Below the pieces are notes generated by a model. It worked only from the letters and a program-made list of their open reading frames with translations, did not search any database and was not told the DNA's origin. Positions 1-10,627 of a stretch of DNA of 62,778 nucleotides are shown here, piece by piece (positions within the stretch are counted from its first letter, which is position 1; every line of letters starts with the position of its first letter). Source of the stretch: Bacteroidota bacterium (GTDB lineage Bacteria > Bacteroidota > Bacteroidia > Chitinophagales > JADIYW01). The DNA lies in contig JAGQYE010000049.1 in NCBI GenBank assembly GCA_020436225.1, positions 1 through 62,778 of the forward strand, written 5' to 3'. Position numbers and translations under genes: made by a program.

Positions 1-1017
1 CGTGGTTCAGTGATGATTTTAGGTCCGCTTTTAGCTCGTTTCAAACGCGCGTATCTGCCTACGCCGGGCGGAGACAAAATTGGTCGAAGACGCTTAGACA
101 CACATTTCTTAGGTTTTGTAGAATTAGGAGCAAAATTCCATTTTGATAAAGTCAATTCTTTTTATTCTTTATCGGCAAAAAAGCTAATCGGGAAATATAT
201 TTTATTAGAAGAACCATCCGTAACTGGAACGGCAAACATCGTAATGGCAGCCGTTTTAGCCGAAGGAACAACTACCATTTTCAATGCAGCTTGTGAACCT
301 TATTTGCAACAACTTTGCACCATGCTCAACAAAATGGGCGCAAAAATTTCAGGCATCGGTTCAAATCTTTTAACAATTGAAGGTGTACAAAAATTGAGTG
401 GCACGCAACATCAGCTTTTGCCGGATATGATTGAAATAGGCAGTTTTATTGGCTTGGCTGCGATGACAAAATCCAACATTACCATCAAAAATTGTCGCTT
501 GGATATGCTTGGATTAATTCCAAAATATTTCCAAAAATTAGGCATACAATTAGAATTTAAAGGCGATGATATTGTAGTACACGGTCAAGAACCTTATGAA
601 ATACAAACGTTTATTGATGGCTCAATTCTAACTATATCTGACGGACCTTGGCCGCTTTTTACGCCGGATTTATTAAGCATTGTTTTAGTAACGGCAACAC
701 AAGCAGAAGGCAGCGTTTTAATCCACCAAAAAATGTTTGAATCAAGATTATTCTTCGTAGATAAATTGATTGACATGGGCGCAAAAATTATTCTTTGCGA
801 TCCGCACCGAGCCACTGTAATTGGCATCAACAGAGAATATGCATTACGTGGCATCAATATGAGTTCGCCGGATATTCGTGCCGGTGTTTCCTTGCTAATT
901 GCGGCACTTTCTGCCGAAGGCAAAAGCAGAATTTCCAACATTCACCAAATCGACAGAGGCTATCAATACATCGATACAAGATTACAAGCCTTAGGTGCCG
1001 AAATAAAGCGATTGTAA
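1..1017 (+). CDS. murA: UDP-N-acetylglucosamine 1-carboxyvinyltransferase MurA, 5' end missing
   Basis: MurA transfers enolpyruvate from PEP to UDP-GlcNAc, the first committed step of peptidoglycan synthesis, in the cytoplasm. The reading frame is open from the first base, so the gene begins upstream; about 338 codons are present against roughly 430 in the family. The conserved stretch GPLLARF is followed by PGGDKIGRRRLDTH, which matches the MurA active-site loop, but the PEP-binding Cys of the E. coli enzyme (Cys115) is Asp here (codon at 73-75). A TPD motif near 664-672 fits the catalytic Asp, and the C-terminal DIRAG...RGYQYID block closes the second domain. The next gene starts 19 bases downstream and may be cotranscribed. 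The Asp substitution is known from naturally fosfomycin-insensitive MurA enzymes. Confidence 0.96.
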   Translation, partial: RGSVMILGPLLARFKRAYLPTPGGDKIGRRRLDTHFLGFVELGAKFHFDKVNSFYSLSAKKLIGKYILLEEPSVTGTANIVMAAVLAEGTTTIFNAACEPYLQQLCTMLNKMGAKISGIGSNLLTIEGVQKLSGTQHQLLPDMIEIGSFIGLAAMTKSNITIKNCRLDMLGLIPKYFQKLGIQLEFKGDDIVVHGQEPYEIQTFIDGSILTISDGPWPLFTPDLLSIVLVTATQAEGSVLIHQKMFESRLFFVDKLIDMGAKIILCDPHRATVIGINREYALRGINMSSPDIRAGVSLLIAALSAEGKSRISNIHQIDRGYQYIDTRLQALGAEIKRL

Positions 1018-1036
1018 ACCAATTCAACTATAATTT

Positions 1037-1555
1037 ATGAAAATTATTTCCATTTTATTGCTTAGCTTTTTTTCATTTAAAAGTTGCATGCAAGAAAAAT
1101 CTGTTTTATATGTTAAGATGGATAATGCTTATGGATTAAAAGCAAATGATGCTGTTGTGTGTAAAGGTGTGGAAGTTGGAAATGTGGAAGACGTTCAAAT
1201 CAAGAATAACCAAGTAATCGCCACAATTGAACTGAAACAAGATTACAAGCCGACCAAAGGAACTATTGCACAAGTAAAAATGGAAAACTTCTTAGGTAAG
1301 AAAAATTTAGAATTATTTCCGACAGAAAATACAATTCTGCTTGCTAATGGAGATACTATTTCCGCAAAAAATAGTGATGCTATTTCTATTTTAGAAGATA
1401 TTATAAAATCAAACAACATTGATTCATTAAAGAACAGTCTCAACTTTGATGATTTCAACTTAGACTCTTTGCCTGTAAATATAGATTCGTTAGGAATTGA
1501 TAAGTATATAGAGAAAGCTAAGAAAATAATGGATTTAGACAAATTATTTCAATAA
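1037..1555 (+). CDS. MCE (MlaD-like) domain lipoprotein
   Basis: The 172-residue protein has a short hydrophobic N-terminus ending in a possible lipobox (FSFKSC, Cys17). An MCE/MlaD-like domain at about residues 22-95 shows the usual order: YGLKANDAVVCKGVEVGNV, then a beta-rich stretch ending in GKKNLELFP. MCE proteins bind and move lipids between membranes as hexameric rings. This copy is short, with one MCE domain and a tail rich in Asp, Leu and Ser instead of a long helical needle. It follows murA by 19 bases. No ABC permease or ATPase of an Mla-type transporter lies beside it, so its partners are unknown. The family assignment is fairly safe, the role is inferred. Confidence 0.75.
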   Translation: MKIISILLLSFFSFKSCMQEKSVLYVKMDNAYGLKANDAVVCKGVEVGNVEDVQIKNNQVIATIELKQDYKPTKGTIAQVKMENFLGKKNLELFPTENTILLANGDTISAKNSDAISILEDIIKSNNIDSLKNSLNFDDFNLDSLPVNIDSLGIDKYIEKAKKIMDLDKLFQ

Positions 1556-1614
1556 AAAATCCACTTAAAATATCACATTTATTTAATGGAAAAATGTGGA
1601 AAACTACCGTCGTT

Positions 1615-1649
1615 TTTGACTGATTTACCCATACATTTTCGTATCTTTG
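1615..1649 (+). promoter_or_regulatory. Bacteroidota-type promoter for gyrB
   Basis: TATCTTTG at 1642-1649 matches the -7 consensus TAnnTTTG exactly, with TTTG at 1615-1618 as a candidate -33 element 23 bases upstream. The predicted transcript start is near 1656, leaving a leader of about 90 bases before the gyrB ATG at 1744. Confidence 0.55.
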
Positions 1650-1731
1650 TTTGTCTGATTTTTGGCTAACAAAAACGTCCGTTTTTTATGTTGTTTTAGC
1701 TAAAAATTATACATCTCAAATCTCAACTTAG

Positions 1732-3711
<1,980 letters not shown>

Positions 3712-3722
3712 CGATTTCTAAA

Positions 3723-4418
3723 ATGAAGCACGCTCCATTTCCATTTCGTCTTTTATATGTCAGTTGTATTATTTTTATTACACTTACCACTATTGGTATG
3801 TTGTATTATCCGGGAGGCACATTAACCAACCATTACGCTCGTGGCTACGATTTTTTCAATAATTTCTTTTCTGATTTAGGTAGAACTAAAACATTTATTG
3901 GCGAAAGCAAATGGATTTCATTTTTCTGTTTCGAGTTTGCTTTGATTTTACATTCTACTGCCATTTTAATTTTCAATCTAAATTTTTTGAGAAATACCAA
4001 CAGCAAACAACTTAACAAAGTTGCTTATTATACAGCATTTGTTTGTGGTATTTTATTTCCTATTTTCTTAACAGGCATAGCACTTACACCTTGCGATTTG
4101 TATTTGCCTCAACATTTAGATTTTGTATTCGCAGCATTTGGCACATTAGTACCTTTAAGTTTTTCCTATTTTATTTTAATTCGCAAACACGATATTTTAC
4201 CTAATCGATATGGTAATGTATTATTGTTTATTGTAATTGCAATTGTAGTTTATATTGGTTTAATGAAATTCGGACCAAATCCAAAAGAAACACCTTATGT
4301 GCAACAAACTGCTCAAAAGGCAATTGTGTATACTATGATATTTAGTTTATTATACTTGGCAAAAGGTTGTATTGATTATTCAACTCAGCTATTAGAGCAC
4401 AAAAAATTCCAAGCATAA
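3723..4418 (+). CDS. DUF998-like integral membrane protein
   Basis: The 231-residue protein has about six or seven predicted hydrophobic segments starting at residue 8. The motif FFSDLGR near residues 48-54, just after the first membrane segment, resembles the N-terminal signature of DUF998-type membrane proteins. No catalytic motif is evident and the function is unknown. It starts 11 bases after gyrB, so it is probably read through from gyrB. It runs convergently into the next gene with only 14 bases between stop codons. Confidence 0.65.
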   Translation: MKHAPFPFRLLYVSCIIFITLTTIGMLYYPGGTLTNHYARGYDFFNNFFSDLGRTKTFIGESKWISFFCFEFALILHSTAILIFNLNFLRNTNSKQLNKVAYYTAFVCGILFPIFLTGIALTPCDLYLPQHLDFVFAAFGTLVPLSFSYFILIRKHDILPNRYGNVLLFIVIAIVVYIGLMKFGPNPKETPYVQQTAQKAIVYTMIFSLLYLAKGCIDYSTQLLEHKKFQA

Positions 4419-4432
4419 AATTTAGGTAAATT

Positions 4433-5122
4433 TTATTTTCCGCCAACACCAAATCCAAATCCCATATTTAATATTAATGGCAGTTCATCACTAAAAGTGC
4501 CTTGATAAATAGACTCGTCATTATCCAAAACATTATACAACAACGAAATATAAAATGAACCAATCTTTCCTATTGGTGCAGCATAACCGACACCTAACAA
4601 CAAGTGATGCACCCACAATCTCTTATTTAAGTCGAAATAAGATGGTTTATTTACAGGATCGAAACGCGCCTCTAAATATAGACCTTTATACAAGTAACCT
4701 TTAGCATATACATCAGCTCCATAAACAAAAAAACTAACAGCATAATTGCTCGAGTATCGATAACGCTGGTAAATAAGAATTGGACCTCCACCTAATTCCA
4801 AACGTTTTTTCGCCATCAAATAGCCAATAGTTGGCGATACATTTACATAAGTATAAGTACCAAATTGTAAACCGAAACTCCCGCCAATTCTAAGGTTGTT
4901 GAGTTTTTCTTTTTTCTTTTCTAATTTACTTAAGGCATCTTCATTTCCTGATTCTTCTTTTTTATCGCTTCTATCAACTTGCCTCGATTCCCGTGAATTT
5001 TGTGTGTTCGACAAAGTATCTATTATTCGTGCAGGTTCATCATAAATTTCGTCTTGCGCAAAAACAGAAATAGTTATTAGGCTGAAAACAAAACATAAAA
5101 GAAGATGAGAAATTGGTTTCAT
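4433..5122 (-). CDS. Secreted outer-membrane beta-barrel protein, unknown function
   Basis: The start at 5122 gives a clean signal peptide (FVFSLITISVFAQ) and is preferred to an upstream TTG at 5131. After the signal peptide comes a charged segment (about residues 40-75) rich in Lys, Glu and Ser, then alternating aromatic and glycine-rich strands that end in GFGFGVGG. This is the pattern of a small outer-membrane beta-barrel of 8 to 10 strands. No named family was recognised. It is divergent from the dipeptidyl peptidase gene and shares a roughly 60-base upstream region with it. Confidence 0.6.
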   Translation of the reverse strand: MKPISHLLLCFVFSLITISVFAQDEIYDEPARIIDTLSNTQNSRESRQVDRSDKKEESGNEDALSKLEKKKEKLNNLRIGGSFGLQFGTYTYVNVSPTIGYLMAKKRLELGGGPILIYQRYRYSSNYAVSFFVYGADVYAKGYLYKGLYLEARFDPVNKPSYFDLNKRLWVHHLLLGVGYAAPIGKIGSFYISLLYNVLDNDESIYQGTFSDELPLILNMGFGFGVGGK

Positions 5123-5156
5123 ATAGTTCAATTAATAGAAATTCTATACTAAAACG

Positions 5157-5164
5157 TACTTTTG
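5157..5164 (+). promoter_or_regulatory. -7 element upstream of dipeptidyl peptidase gene
   Basis: TACTTTTG matches TAnnTTTG exactly and lies 16 bases before the TTG start at 5181. No good -33 TTTG is seen. Its position supports the TTG start because transcription would begin around 5170. Confidence 0.45.
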
Positions 5165-5180
5165 TATAAAATAGTTTGCA

Positions 5181-7334
5181 TTGAATTTCTTCATAAAAAT
5201 ACTTGCAATTTTTATCATTTTCTCTACCGAATCTGAAGTATTTGCACAATTAAGTTTAAAAAATATCTTTTTAGAAAACAAATACTTAACCTATGGCATG
5301 AGTGGAATTTATATGTTGCATAATGAGGCAGCTTTTGCTCAAAAAAAAACAGGAAATAGCGAACCTTCTATTTGTGTTTATAATAAAAATAATGAATTGG
5401 AAAGTCAATATAAATTGGCAGATTTTACTTCAGAAAACAATGTCAATCAAACTAAACTTCGATTTCTTGGATTATCTAATACAGATAAATATTTCTTGTT
5501 TAGCTTAGATTGCAGTCAGCCTTACAGAAACTCTACAACTTGTACATATTATCTCGGCACAAAATCCGGAAAAATATTTCCTATTAGTAATGCATCACAA
5601 TATTTTCCAACCTTTTCATCAAAAGATAAATATGTTGCTTATGTAAAAGGCAATGATTTATTCTATAAAAATTTAGAAACTGAAACAGAAGTTCAGATAA
5701 CAAAAGACGGCGAATGGAATAAGATAATAAATGGAAAAAGTGATTGGGTTTATGAAGAAGAATTTTCGCTTACACATGTTTTCAAATGGAACGCACAAAG
5801 CAACAAAATTGCCTACTTAAAATTTGATGAGAGCAACGTAAAATCATATTCTATGTCGATGTATAATGGTGCAAATTATCCTTCATTATACACCTATAAA
5901 TACCCAAAGGTTGGCGAAGAAAATGCAAAAGTATCGTTGTGGTATTACGATTTAAAAAAGAAAAAAAACAAGCCAATAAAATTGACATTTTCGTATGAAT
6001 ATTTGCCGAGAATCTATTGGAATGGCGATGAAATTGTGGCGATGTTGCTCAACAGACATCAAGACACATTGCGTTTAGTAGCTTACTCTTTATCTACAAA
6101 AAAAACGAAATTACTTTATGAAGAAAGCAGTTCAACTTATATAGATATTCCAAGTGGCGTTCATTTTCTTTCTGATAAATCATTTTTTATAATTTCTGAA
6201 AAAAATGGCTTTTGGCATATTTATCATTATGATAAAAATGGAAATTTAATTCAACAAATTACAAACGGAAATTATGAAGTGAATAGAATGTATTTCGTGA
6301 ATGAAGGAACAAAGGAATTATATTTTCAAAGCAATGAAGGCAACGCAACAGAAACAAGCATTTATTGCATCAACTACAACACTTTGGAGAAGAAAAAAAT
6401 CTCTACACAAACCGGGAGCAATGATATCGCGTTTTCTCCAACCGGCGATTTCTATTTTCAAACCTATTCTTCGGATAGCATTGCACCAACAATTACATTA
6501 ATTCAAACCAAGACCAACAAGTCAATTAACTTTATTGATAATATAGTTATACAAGACAGTTTGCGCAATATTCCAAGAAAAACATTCTTTAAAATTCCAA
6601 CTAAAAACGACACACTTAATGCTTGGATTATCCAACCAAAAACAAGCGATACGATAACCAAATTACCTTTATTGATTTATGTTTATGGTGGTCCGCATAG
6701 TCAAACTGTGGTAAACAAATGGCAAAGTTCGAGAGATTTATTTTTTAATTTCTTAGCAGAAAATGGAATTGCTGTAGCCTGCATCGACAACAAAGGAACA
6801 GACGGCAGAGGCAGCACATTTAAAAAATCGACCTATTTGAATTTGGGAAAATTGGAAGTAGAAGACCAAACACAAAGTGCTAACTATTTAGGCAAATTGC
6901 CATTTATAGATAGCAATAGAATCGGCATTTTTGGTTGGAGTTACGGAGGATTTATGGCAGCCAATTGTTTGTTTGCTTCCAACGATATTTTTAAAGTCGG
7001 CATTGCTGTTGCGCCTGTTTCTGATTGGCGTTTTTACGACAATATTTATACAGAACGCTATATGCGCACACCGGAAGAAAATCCGAAAGGTTATCAAGCC
7101 TATAATCCAATTGCTTTAGCAAAAAATCTAATAGGAAAATTTTTACTTATTCACGGAACTGCCGACGATAATGTACATTTTCAACATTCAATAGAATTAG
7201 TAAACTCTCTTAATGAAGCCAACAAAACTTACCAATTTTATATGTATCCGGATAAAAATCACGGCATTGGCGGTGCAGAATCAAAATTTGATGTTTACAA
7301 TAAAATCTTTCAATTTTTAAAAGAGAACTTGTAG
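5181..7334 (+). CDS. S9 family dipeptidyl peptidase IV-type serine protease
   Basis: This is a prolyl-specific exopeptidase of the DPP IV/prolyl tripeptidyl peptidase group, probably periplasmic. Residues 1-23 form a signal peptide ending VFAQ. An eight-bladed beta-propeller region (about 60-450) carries WVYEEEF, the DPP IV double-Glu signature that holds the substrate N-terminus. The C-terminal alpha/beta hydrolase has GWSYGGF (Ser587), GTADDNVH (Asp about 662) and KNHGI (His about 694). The start is a TTG at 5181: the frame closes with a stop at 5172-5174, and the first ATG would remove the signal peptide. It is likely involved in peptide scavenging or envelope protein turnover. Confidence 0.92.
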   Translation: MNFFIKILAIFIIFSTESEVFAQLSLKNIFLENKYLTYGMSGIYMLHNEAAFAQKKTGNSEPSICVYNKNNELESQYKLADFTSENNVNQTKLRFLGLSNTDKYFLFSLDCSQPYRNSTTCTYYLGTKSGKIFPISNASQYFPTFSSKDKYVAYVKGNDLFYKNLETETEVQITKDGEWNKIINGKSDWVYEEEFSLTHVFKWNAQSNKIAYLKFDESNVKSYSMSMYNGANYPSLYTYKYPKVGEENAKVSLWYYDLKKKKNKPIKLTFSYEYLPRIYWNGDEIVAMLLNRHQDTLRLVAYSLSTKKTKLLYEESSSTYIDIPSGVHFLSDKSFFIISEKNGFWHIYHYDKNGNLIQQITNGNYEVNRMYFVNEGTKELYFQSNEGNATETSIYCINYNTLEKKKISTQTGSNDIAFSPTGDFYFQTYSSDSIAPTITLIQTKTNKSINFIDNIVIQDSLRNIPRKTFFKIPTKNDTLNAWIIQPKTSDTITKLPLLIYVYGGPHSQTVVNKWQSSRDLFFNFLAENGIAVACIDNKGTDGRGSTFKKSTYLNLGKLEVEDQTQSANYLGKLPFIDSNRIGIFGWSYGGFMAANCLFASNDIFKVGIAVAPVSDWRFYDNIYTERYMRTPEENPKGYQAYNPIALAKNLIGKFLLIHGTADDNVHFQHSIELVNSLNEANKTYQFYMYPDKNHGIGGAESKFDVYNKIFQFLKENL

Positions 7335-7433
7335 ATTTCAAATCTCCGACAACATTAATAGTTAATACTTAATCAAAAATATGTATTTCTGCTTCTAATT
7401 ATCAAATATATAATTTCGTTAACTTTTAGTTGA

Positions 7434-7441
7434 TATATTTG
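7434..7441 (+). promoter_or_regulatory. -7 element upstream of the DUF3078 gene
   Basis: TATATTTG matches TAnnTTTG. Transcription would start near 7448 and give a leader of about 50 bases before the ATG at 7499. Confidence 0.45.
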
Positions 7442-7498
7442 CCTTAGTTTTGCAAACTTATATTTCAAACACTATTTAATAGACAAATTTTAAATTTT

Positions 7499-8527
7499 AT
7501 GAAGAAATCAATTTTTATTTTATCACTATTTCTGTCATTAAGTTCAACAATAGTTGCACAAAGTGGAACGGCAATAACTTCAGAGGCAGTATCTACAGAT
7601 GAAAAGAAAAAATTAGCCGACACAACAGATGGTTGGAAATTCGGTGGCATTGGCGGTGTTACCTTCAACCAAGCAGGATTTAAAAACTGGGCTGCTGGTG
7701 GTACAAACTCCTTTTCACTTTTATTCAATATGCGTTTTAATGCCGATATGAAAAAGAAAAATCACTTATTGCAAATGTGGGCTGCGGCTGAATATGGCTT
7801 ACAATTTACTAAAGGTGACAAGTACAAATTTCGAAAAAACGCAGACAGATGGGAAATATTTGCTAAGTATGGATACAAAGTATATAAACCACTTTATGTA
7901 GCCATGTATGCCGATTTGCGTTCTCAATTCTCTAACTCATATAACTATACTGACAGTACAAAAAATATTATTTCTCGTGCCGCAGCACCATTAATTTTTG
8001 AAGGCGCTATCGGTTTAGATTATGTTCCTGCACCTTATTTTTCTTTATTCTTCTCGCCTATTGCTGCTAAAGTTACTTATGTTGGTGCAAATGATATCGC
8101 CATTCTAAACTCTTTTGGCAACGTTTTTCCATCAAAAGTTAAAAAAGAATTTGGTGCTGTTTTAATTGCAACCTACAAACAAGAATTTTGGAAACAAAAC
8201 ATCAGCATTTTGTCTGTTTTAAAAGCATACAAAAATTATTTGCGTTCTAATGCCGATCCATTCGATGCTACTTTACCACGAGAAAGTAAATCACATTACA
8301 GAAAAAATATTGACGTAGATTGGCAAACCACTTTAGGATTAAAAGTTAACAAGTTTTTATCTGCCAGCGTATTTATGCATTTAATTTGGGATAACGATGT
8401 TACTTTCCCAACAAACAATCCAAATTTCAAAACATCTAAAGTACAATTTAGAGACATCATTGGTGTTGGATTAACTTATCAAATGAATTATAGTAAGATG
8501 AAAGGAGAAAAAGCGAAAAAAATATAA
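7499..8527 (+). CDS. DUF3078 domain outer-membrane protein
   Basis: The 342-residue protein begins with a signal peptide (residues 1-20, ending STIVAQ). The conserved DUF3078 opening follows: WKFGGIGGVTFNQAGFKNWAAGG near residues 46-68. The rest is made of alternating beta strands with aromatic girdle residues, ending with GVGLTYQMNY, which suggests a beta-barrel. The family is common in Bacteroidota and has no assigned biochemical role. It stands alone between its own promoter and a strong terminator at 8549. Confidence 0.85.
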   Translation: MKKSIFILSLFLSLSSTIVAQSGTAITSEAVSTDEKKKLADTTDGWKFGGIGGVTFNQAGFKNWAAGGTNSFSLLFNMRFNADMKKKNHLLQMWAAAEYGLQFTKGDKYKFRKNADRWEIFAKYGYKVYKPLYVAMYADLRSQFSNSYNYTDSTKNIISRAAAPLIFEGAIGLDYVPAPYFSLFFSPIAAKVTYVGANDIAILNSFGNVFPSKVKKEFGAVLIATYKQEFWKQNISILSVLKAYKNYLRSNADPFDATLPRESKSHYRKNIDVDWQTTLGLKVNKFLSASVFMHLIWDNDVTFPTNNPNFKTSKVQFRDIIGVGLTYQMNYSKMKGEKAKKI

Positions 8528-8548
8528 TCTTTCAATTTAAATATTTTG

Positions 8549-8581
8549 AAAAGCCATAGCAACTCAGCTGTGGCTTTTTTA
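8549..8581 (+). terminator. Intrinsic terminator after the DUF3078 gene
   Basis: A 12-base stem (8549-8560 with 8567-8578, one G-T pair) closes a six-base loop and runs into a T tract. It lies 22 bases after the stop codon. Confidence 0.85.
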
Positions 8582-8648
8582 TTGTGAAGAAACATTAACG
8601 AGTAACATTATTTAACAATATATCCAAAGCCAACATAAGATTGGATTT

Positions 8649-8656
8649 TATTTTTG
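8649..8656 (+). promoter_or_regulatory. -7 element for the moxR-bat operon
   Basis: TATTTTTG matches TAnnTTTG and precedes the moxR ATG (8677) by 20 bases. Its location argues against any start upstream of 8677. Confidence 0.5.
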
Positions 8657-8676
8657 TAGCTGTACAAATTATAAAT

Positions 8677-9669
8677 ATGGAATCTATAGACATTAAAACA
8701 TTAAACGAGAAAATTCAACAAGATAGTGCCTTTTTAGAACTCTTAAATATAGAAATCGGGAAATCTATCGTAGGACAAAAATATATGTTGGAACGCTTAA
8801 TGATAGCACTCCTTTCGCAAGGTCATATTTTGTTAGAAGGTGTGCCTGGTTTAGCAAAAACATTAGCCATTAAATCGCTGTCTGATGCTATAGATACAAA
8901 ATTCTCGCGCATACAATTTACGCCCGATTTATTGCCGGCAGATATTTTAGGTACAATGATTTATAACCAAGCAAAAGGAAATTTTGAAGCAAAAAAAGGA
9001 CCTGTTTTTTCTAACTTCTTGTTGGCAGATGAAATCAACCGCGCACCAGCAAAAGTACAAAGTGCTTTATTACAAGCCATGCAAGAACGCGTTATTACTT
9101 TAGGCGACACGACTTATAAATTAGAAGAACCTTTTTTGGTAATGGCAACGCAAAATCCGATTGAACAGGAAGGAACCTACAATCTTCCGGAAGCACAAGT
9201 GGATCGTTTTATGTTGAAAGTAAAAATCGGCTATCCTGAATTTGAAGAAGAACGTCAAATTATGCGACAAAATGTTGCTGGTAAAAATCCAAACATTATG
9301 CCTGTTATTTCAGCACAAACTATTTTGCAAGCACGCGATACAGTTCGTCAAGTATATATGGATGAAAAAATTGAGAAATATATTTTGGATATTATTTTCG
9401 CTACGCGTGATGCATCAAAATATAAAATAGAAAATCTAAATCATCTTATTAGTTATGGCGGTTCGCCGCGTGCCAGCATCAGCTTGGCAATGGCATCTAA
9501 AGCATACGCATTTATTAAACGTCGCGGTTATGTCATTCCGGAAGATGTGCGCGCAGTTGCACACGACGTATTGCGCCATAGAATTGGCATTACCTACGAA
9601 GCTGAAGCCGAAAACATCACGCAAGAGCATATCATCGACACTATTTTAAATAGAGTGGAAGTTCCTTAG
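8677..9669 (+). CDS. MoxR family AAA+ ATPase
   Basis: MoxR ATPases act as chaperones that work with von Willebrand A-domain proteins. The 330-residue protein has Walker A GVPGLAKT at about residues 55-62, Walker B LLADEINRAP near 117, and an arginine-finger region after QEGTYNLPEAQVDRFMLK. The ATG at 8677 was chosen because an in-frame TTG at 8641 lies upstream of the predicted promoter element. It heads the Bat operon, the arrangement described for the Bacteroides fragilis aerotolerance locus. The general role is established for the family; the substrate here is unknown. Confidence 0.95.
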   Translation: MESIDIKTLNEKIQQDSAFLELLNIEIGKSIVGQKYMLERLMIALLSQGHILLEGVPGLAKTLAIKSLSDAIDTKFSRIQFTPDLLPADILGTMIYNQAKGNFEAKKGPVFSNFLLADEINRAPAKVQSALLQAMQERVITLGDTTYKLEEPFLVMATQNPIEQEGTYNLPEAQVDRFMLKVKIGYPEFEEERQIMRQNVAGKNPNIMPVISAQTILQARDTVRQVYMDEKIEKYILDIIFATRDASKYKIENLNHLISYGGSPRASISLAMASKAYAFIKRRGYVIPEDVRAVAHDVLRHRIGITYEAEAENITQEHIIDTILNRVEVP

Positions 9670-9727
9670 TAGAATTTTGAAATGAAAATTTCTAACATGC
9701 TCAATCTATAATATTCACTATCATTTT

Positions 9728-10594
9728 ATGGAAGTCAACGAATTGCTCAAAAAAGTACGGAAAATAGAAATCAAGACCAAAGGCTTGACCAACCATATAT
9801 TTTCCGGTGAGTATCAGTCAGCTTTCAAAGGTCGTGGTATGTCGTTCAGCGAAGTGCGCGAATATCAATACGGCGACGATGTACGTAATATTGATTGGAA
9901 TGTAACGGCACGCTTTCAACATCCTTATGTAAAAATATTTGAAGAAGAAAGAGAGCTGACAATAATGTTGTTGATTGATGTAAGTAAATCGACTTTCATT
10001 GGCACACAAACACAATTAAAAAACGAAATTATAGCAGAAATTGCCGGCGTCTTAGCTTTTTCAGCTATACAAAATAACGATAAAGTTGGCGTACTATTTT
10101 TTAGCGATACAGTAGAAATGTTTATTCCGCCTAAAAAAGGAAAATCGCATATTTTACGCATCATTCGAGAGATTCTCAACTTTGAACCTCAGAGCCACAA
10201 CACCAATATCGGCGGCGCTTTAGAGAACTTCAACAATATGGTAAAACGAAAAAGTATTGCTTTTGTAATTTCCGATTTTATTGATGATAAATATGAAGAT
10301 GAATTGCGTCACGTTGCCAAAAAACACGACGTAATTGGTGTAAAAGTATTCGACAATTTGGATATGAATTTACCTGAAATCGGTTTATTGCAAGTGCAAG
10401 ATGTAGAAACAGGAAATATCAAATGGATTGACACTAACGACAAAAAGAATAGAGCTGTTTATGCTGAACGCGCCGCTTTTTTTGACAAGAATTACGACCA
10501 TAGTTTTCTTAAATCCGGCGCTGATAAATTAAAAATAAATACATCAGCTTCTTATGTTCATATATTGATGAATTTCTTCAAAAAAAGAGCATAA
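9728..10594 (+). CDS. DUF58 domain protein (vWA-like) of the Bat operon
   Basis: The 288-residue protein carries the DUF58 core SGEYQSAFKGRGMSFSEVREYQYGDDVRNIDWNVTAR at about residues 26-60. A von Willebrand A-like fold follows with LLIDVSKS (about 86-93), which keeps the metal-site DxSxS pattern, and FVISDF near residue 180. DUF58 proteins are regularly found beside MoxR ATPases and are thought to act with them. The gene lies 58 bases after moxR and 33 bases before the next operon gene. No membrane segment is visible, so this member is probably cytoplasmic or peripheral. Confidence 0.92.
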   Translation: MEVNELLKKVRKIEIKTKGLTNHIFSGEYQSAFKGRGMSFSEVREYQYGDDVRNIDWNVTARFQHPYVKIFEEERELTIMLLIDVSKSTFIGTQTQLKNEIIAEIAGVLAFSAIQNNDKVGVLFFSDTVEMFIPPKKGKSHILRIIREILNFEPQSHNTNIGGALENFNNMVKRKSIAFVISDFIDDKYEDELRHVAKKHDVIGVKVFDNLDMNLPEIGLLQVQDVETGNIKWIDTNDKKNRAVYAERAAFFDKNYDHSFLKSGADKLKINTSASYVHILMNFFKKRA

Positions 10595-10627
10595 AAAAAT
10601 ATAGAAAGAGAAAAGAAGTATCAGAAA

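Noticed and set aside
1574-1598. Inverted repeat CACATTT/AAATGTG as a terminator after the MCE gene
   Set aside because: The stem is seven bases with an 11-base loop and has no following T tract, so termination is not supported.
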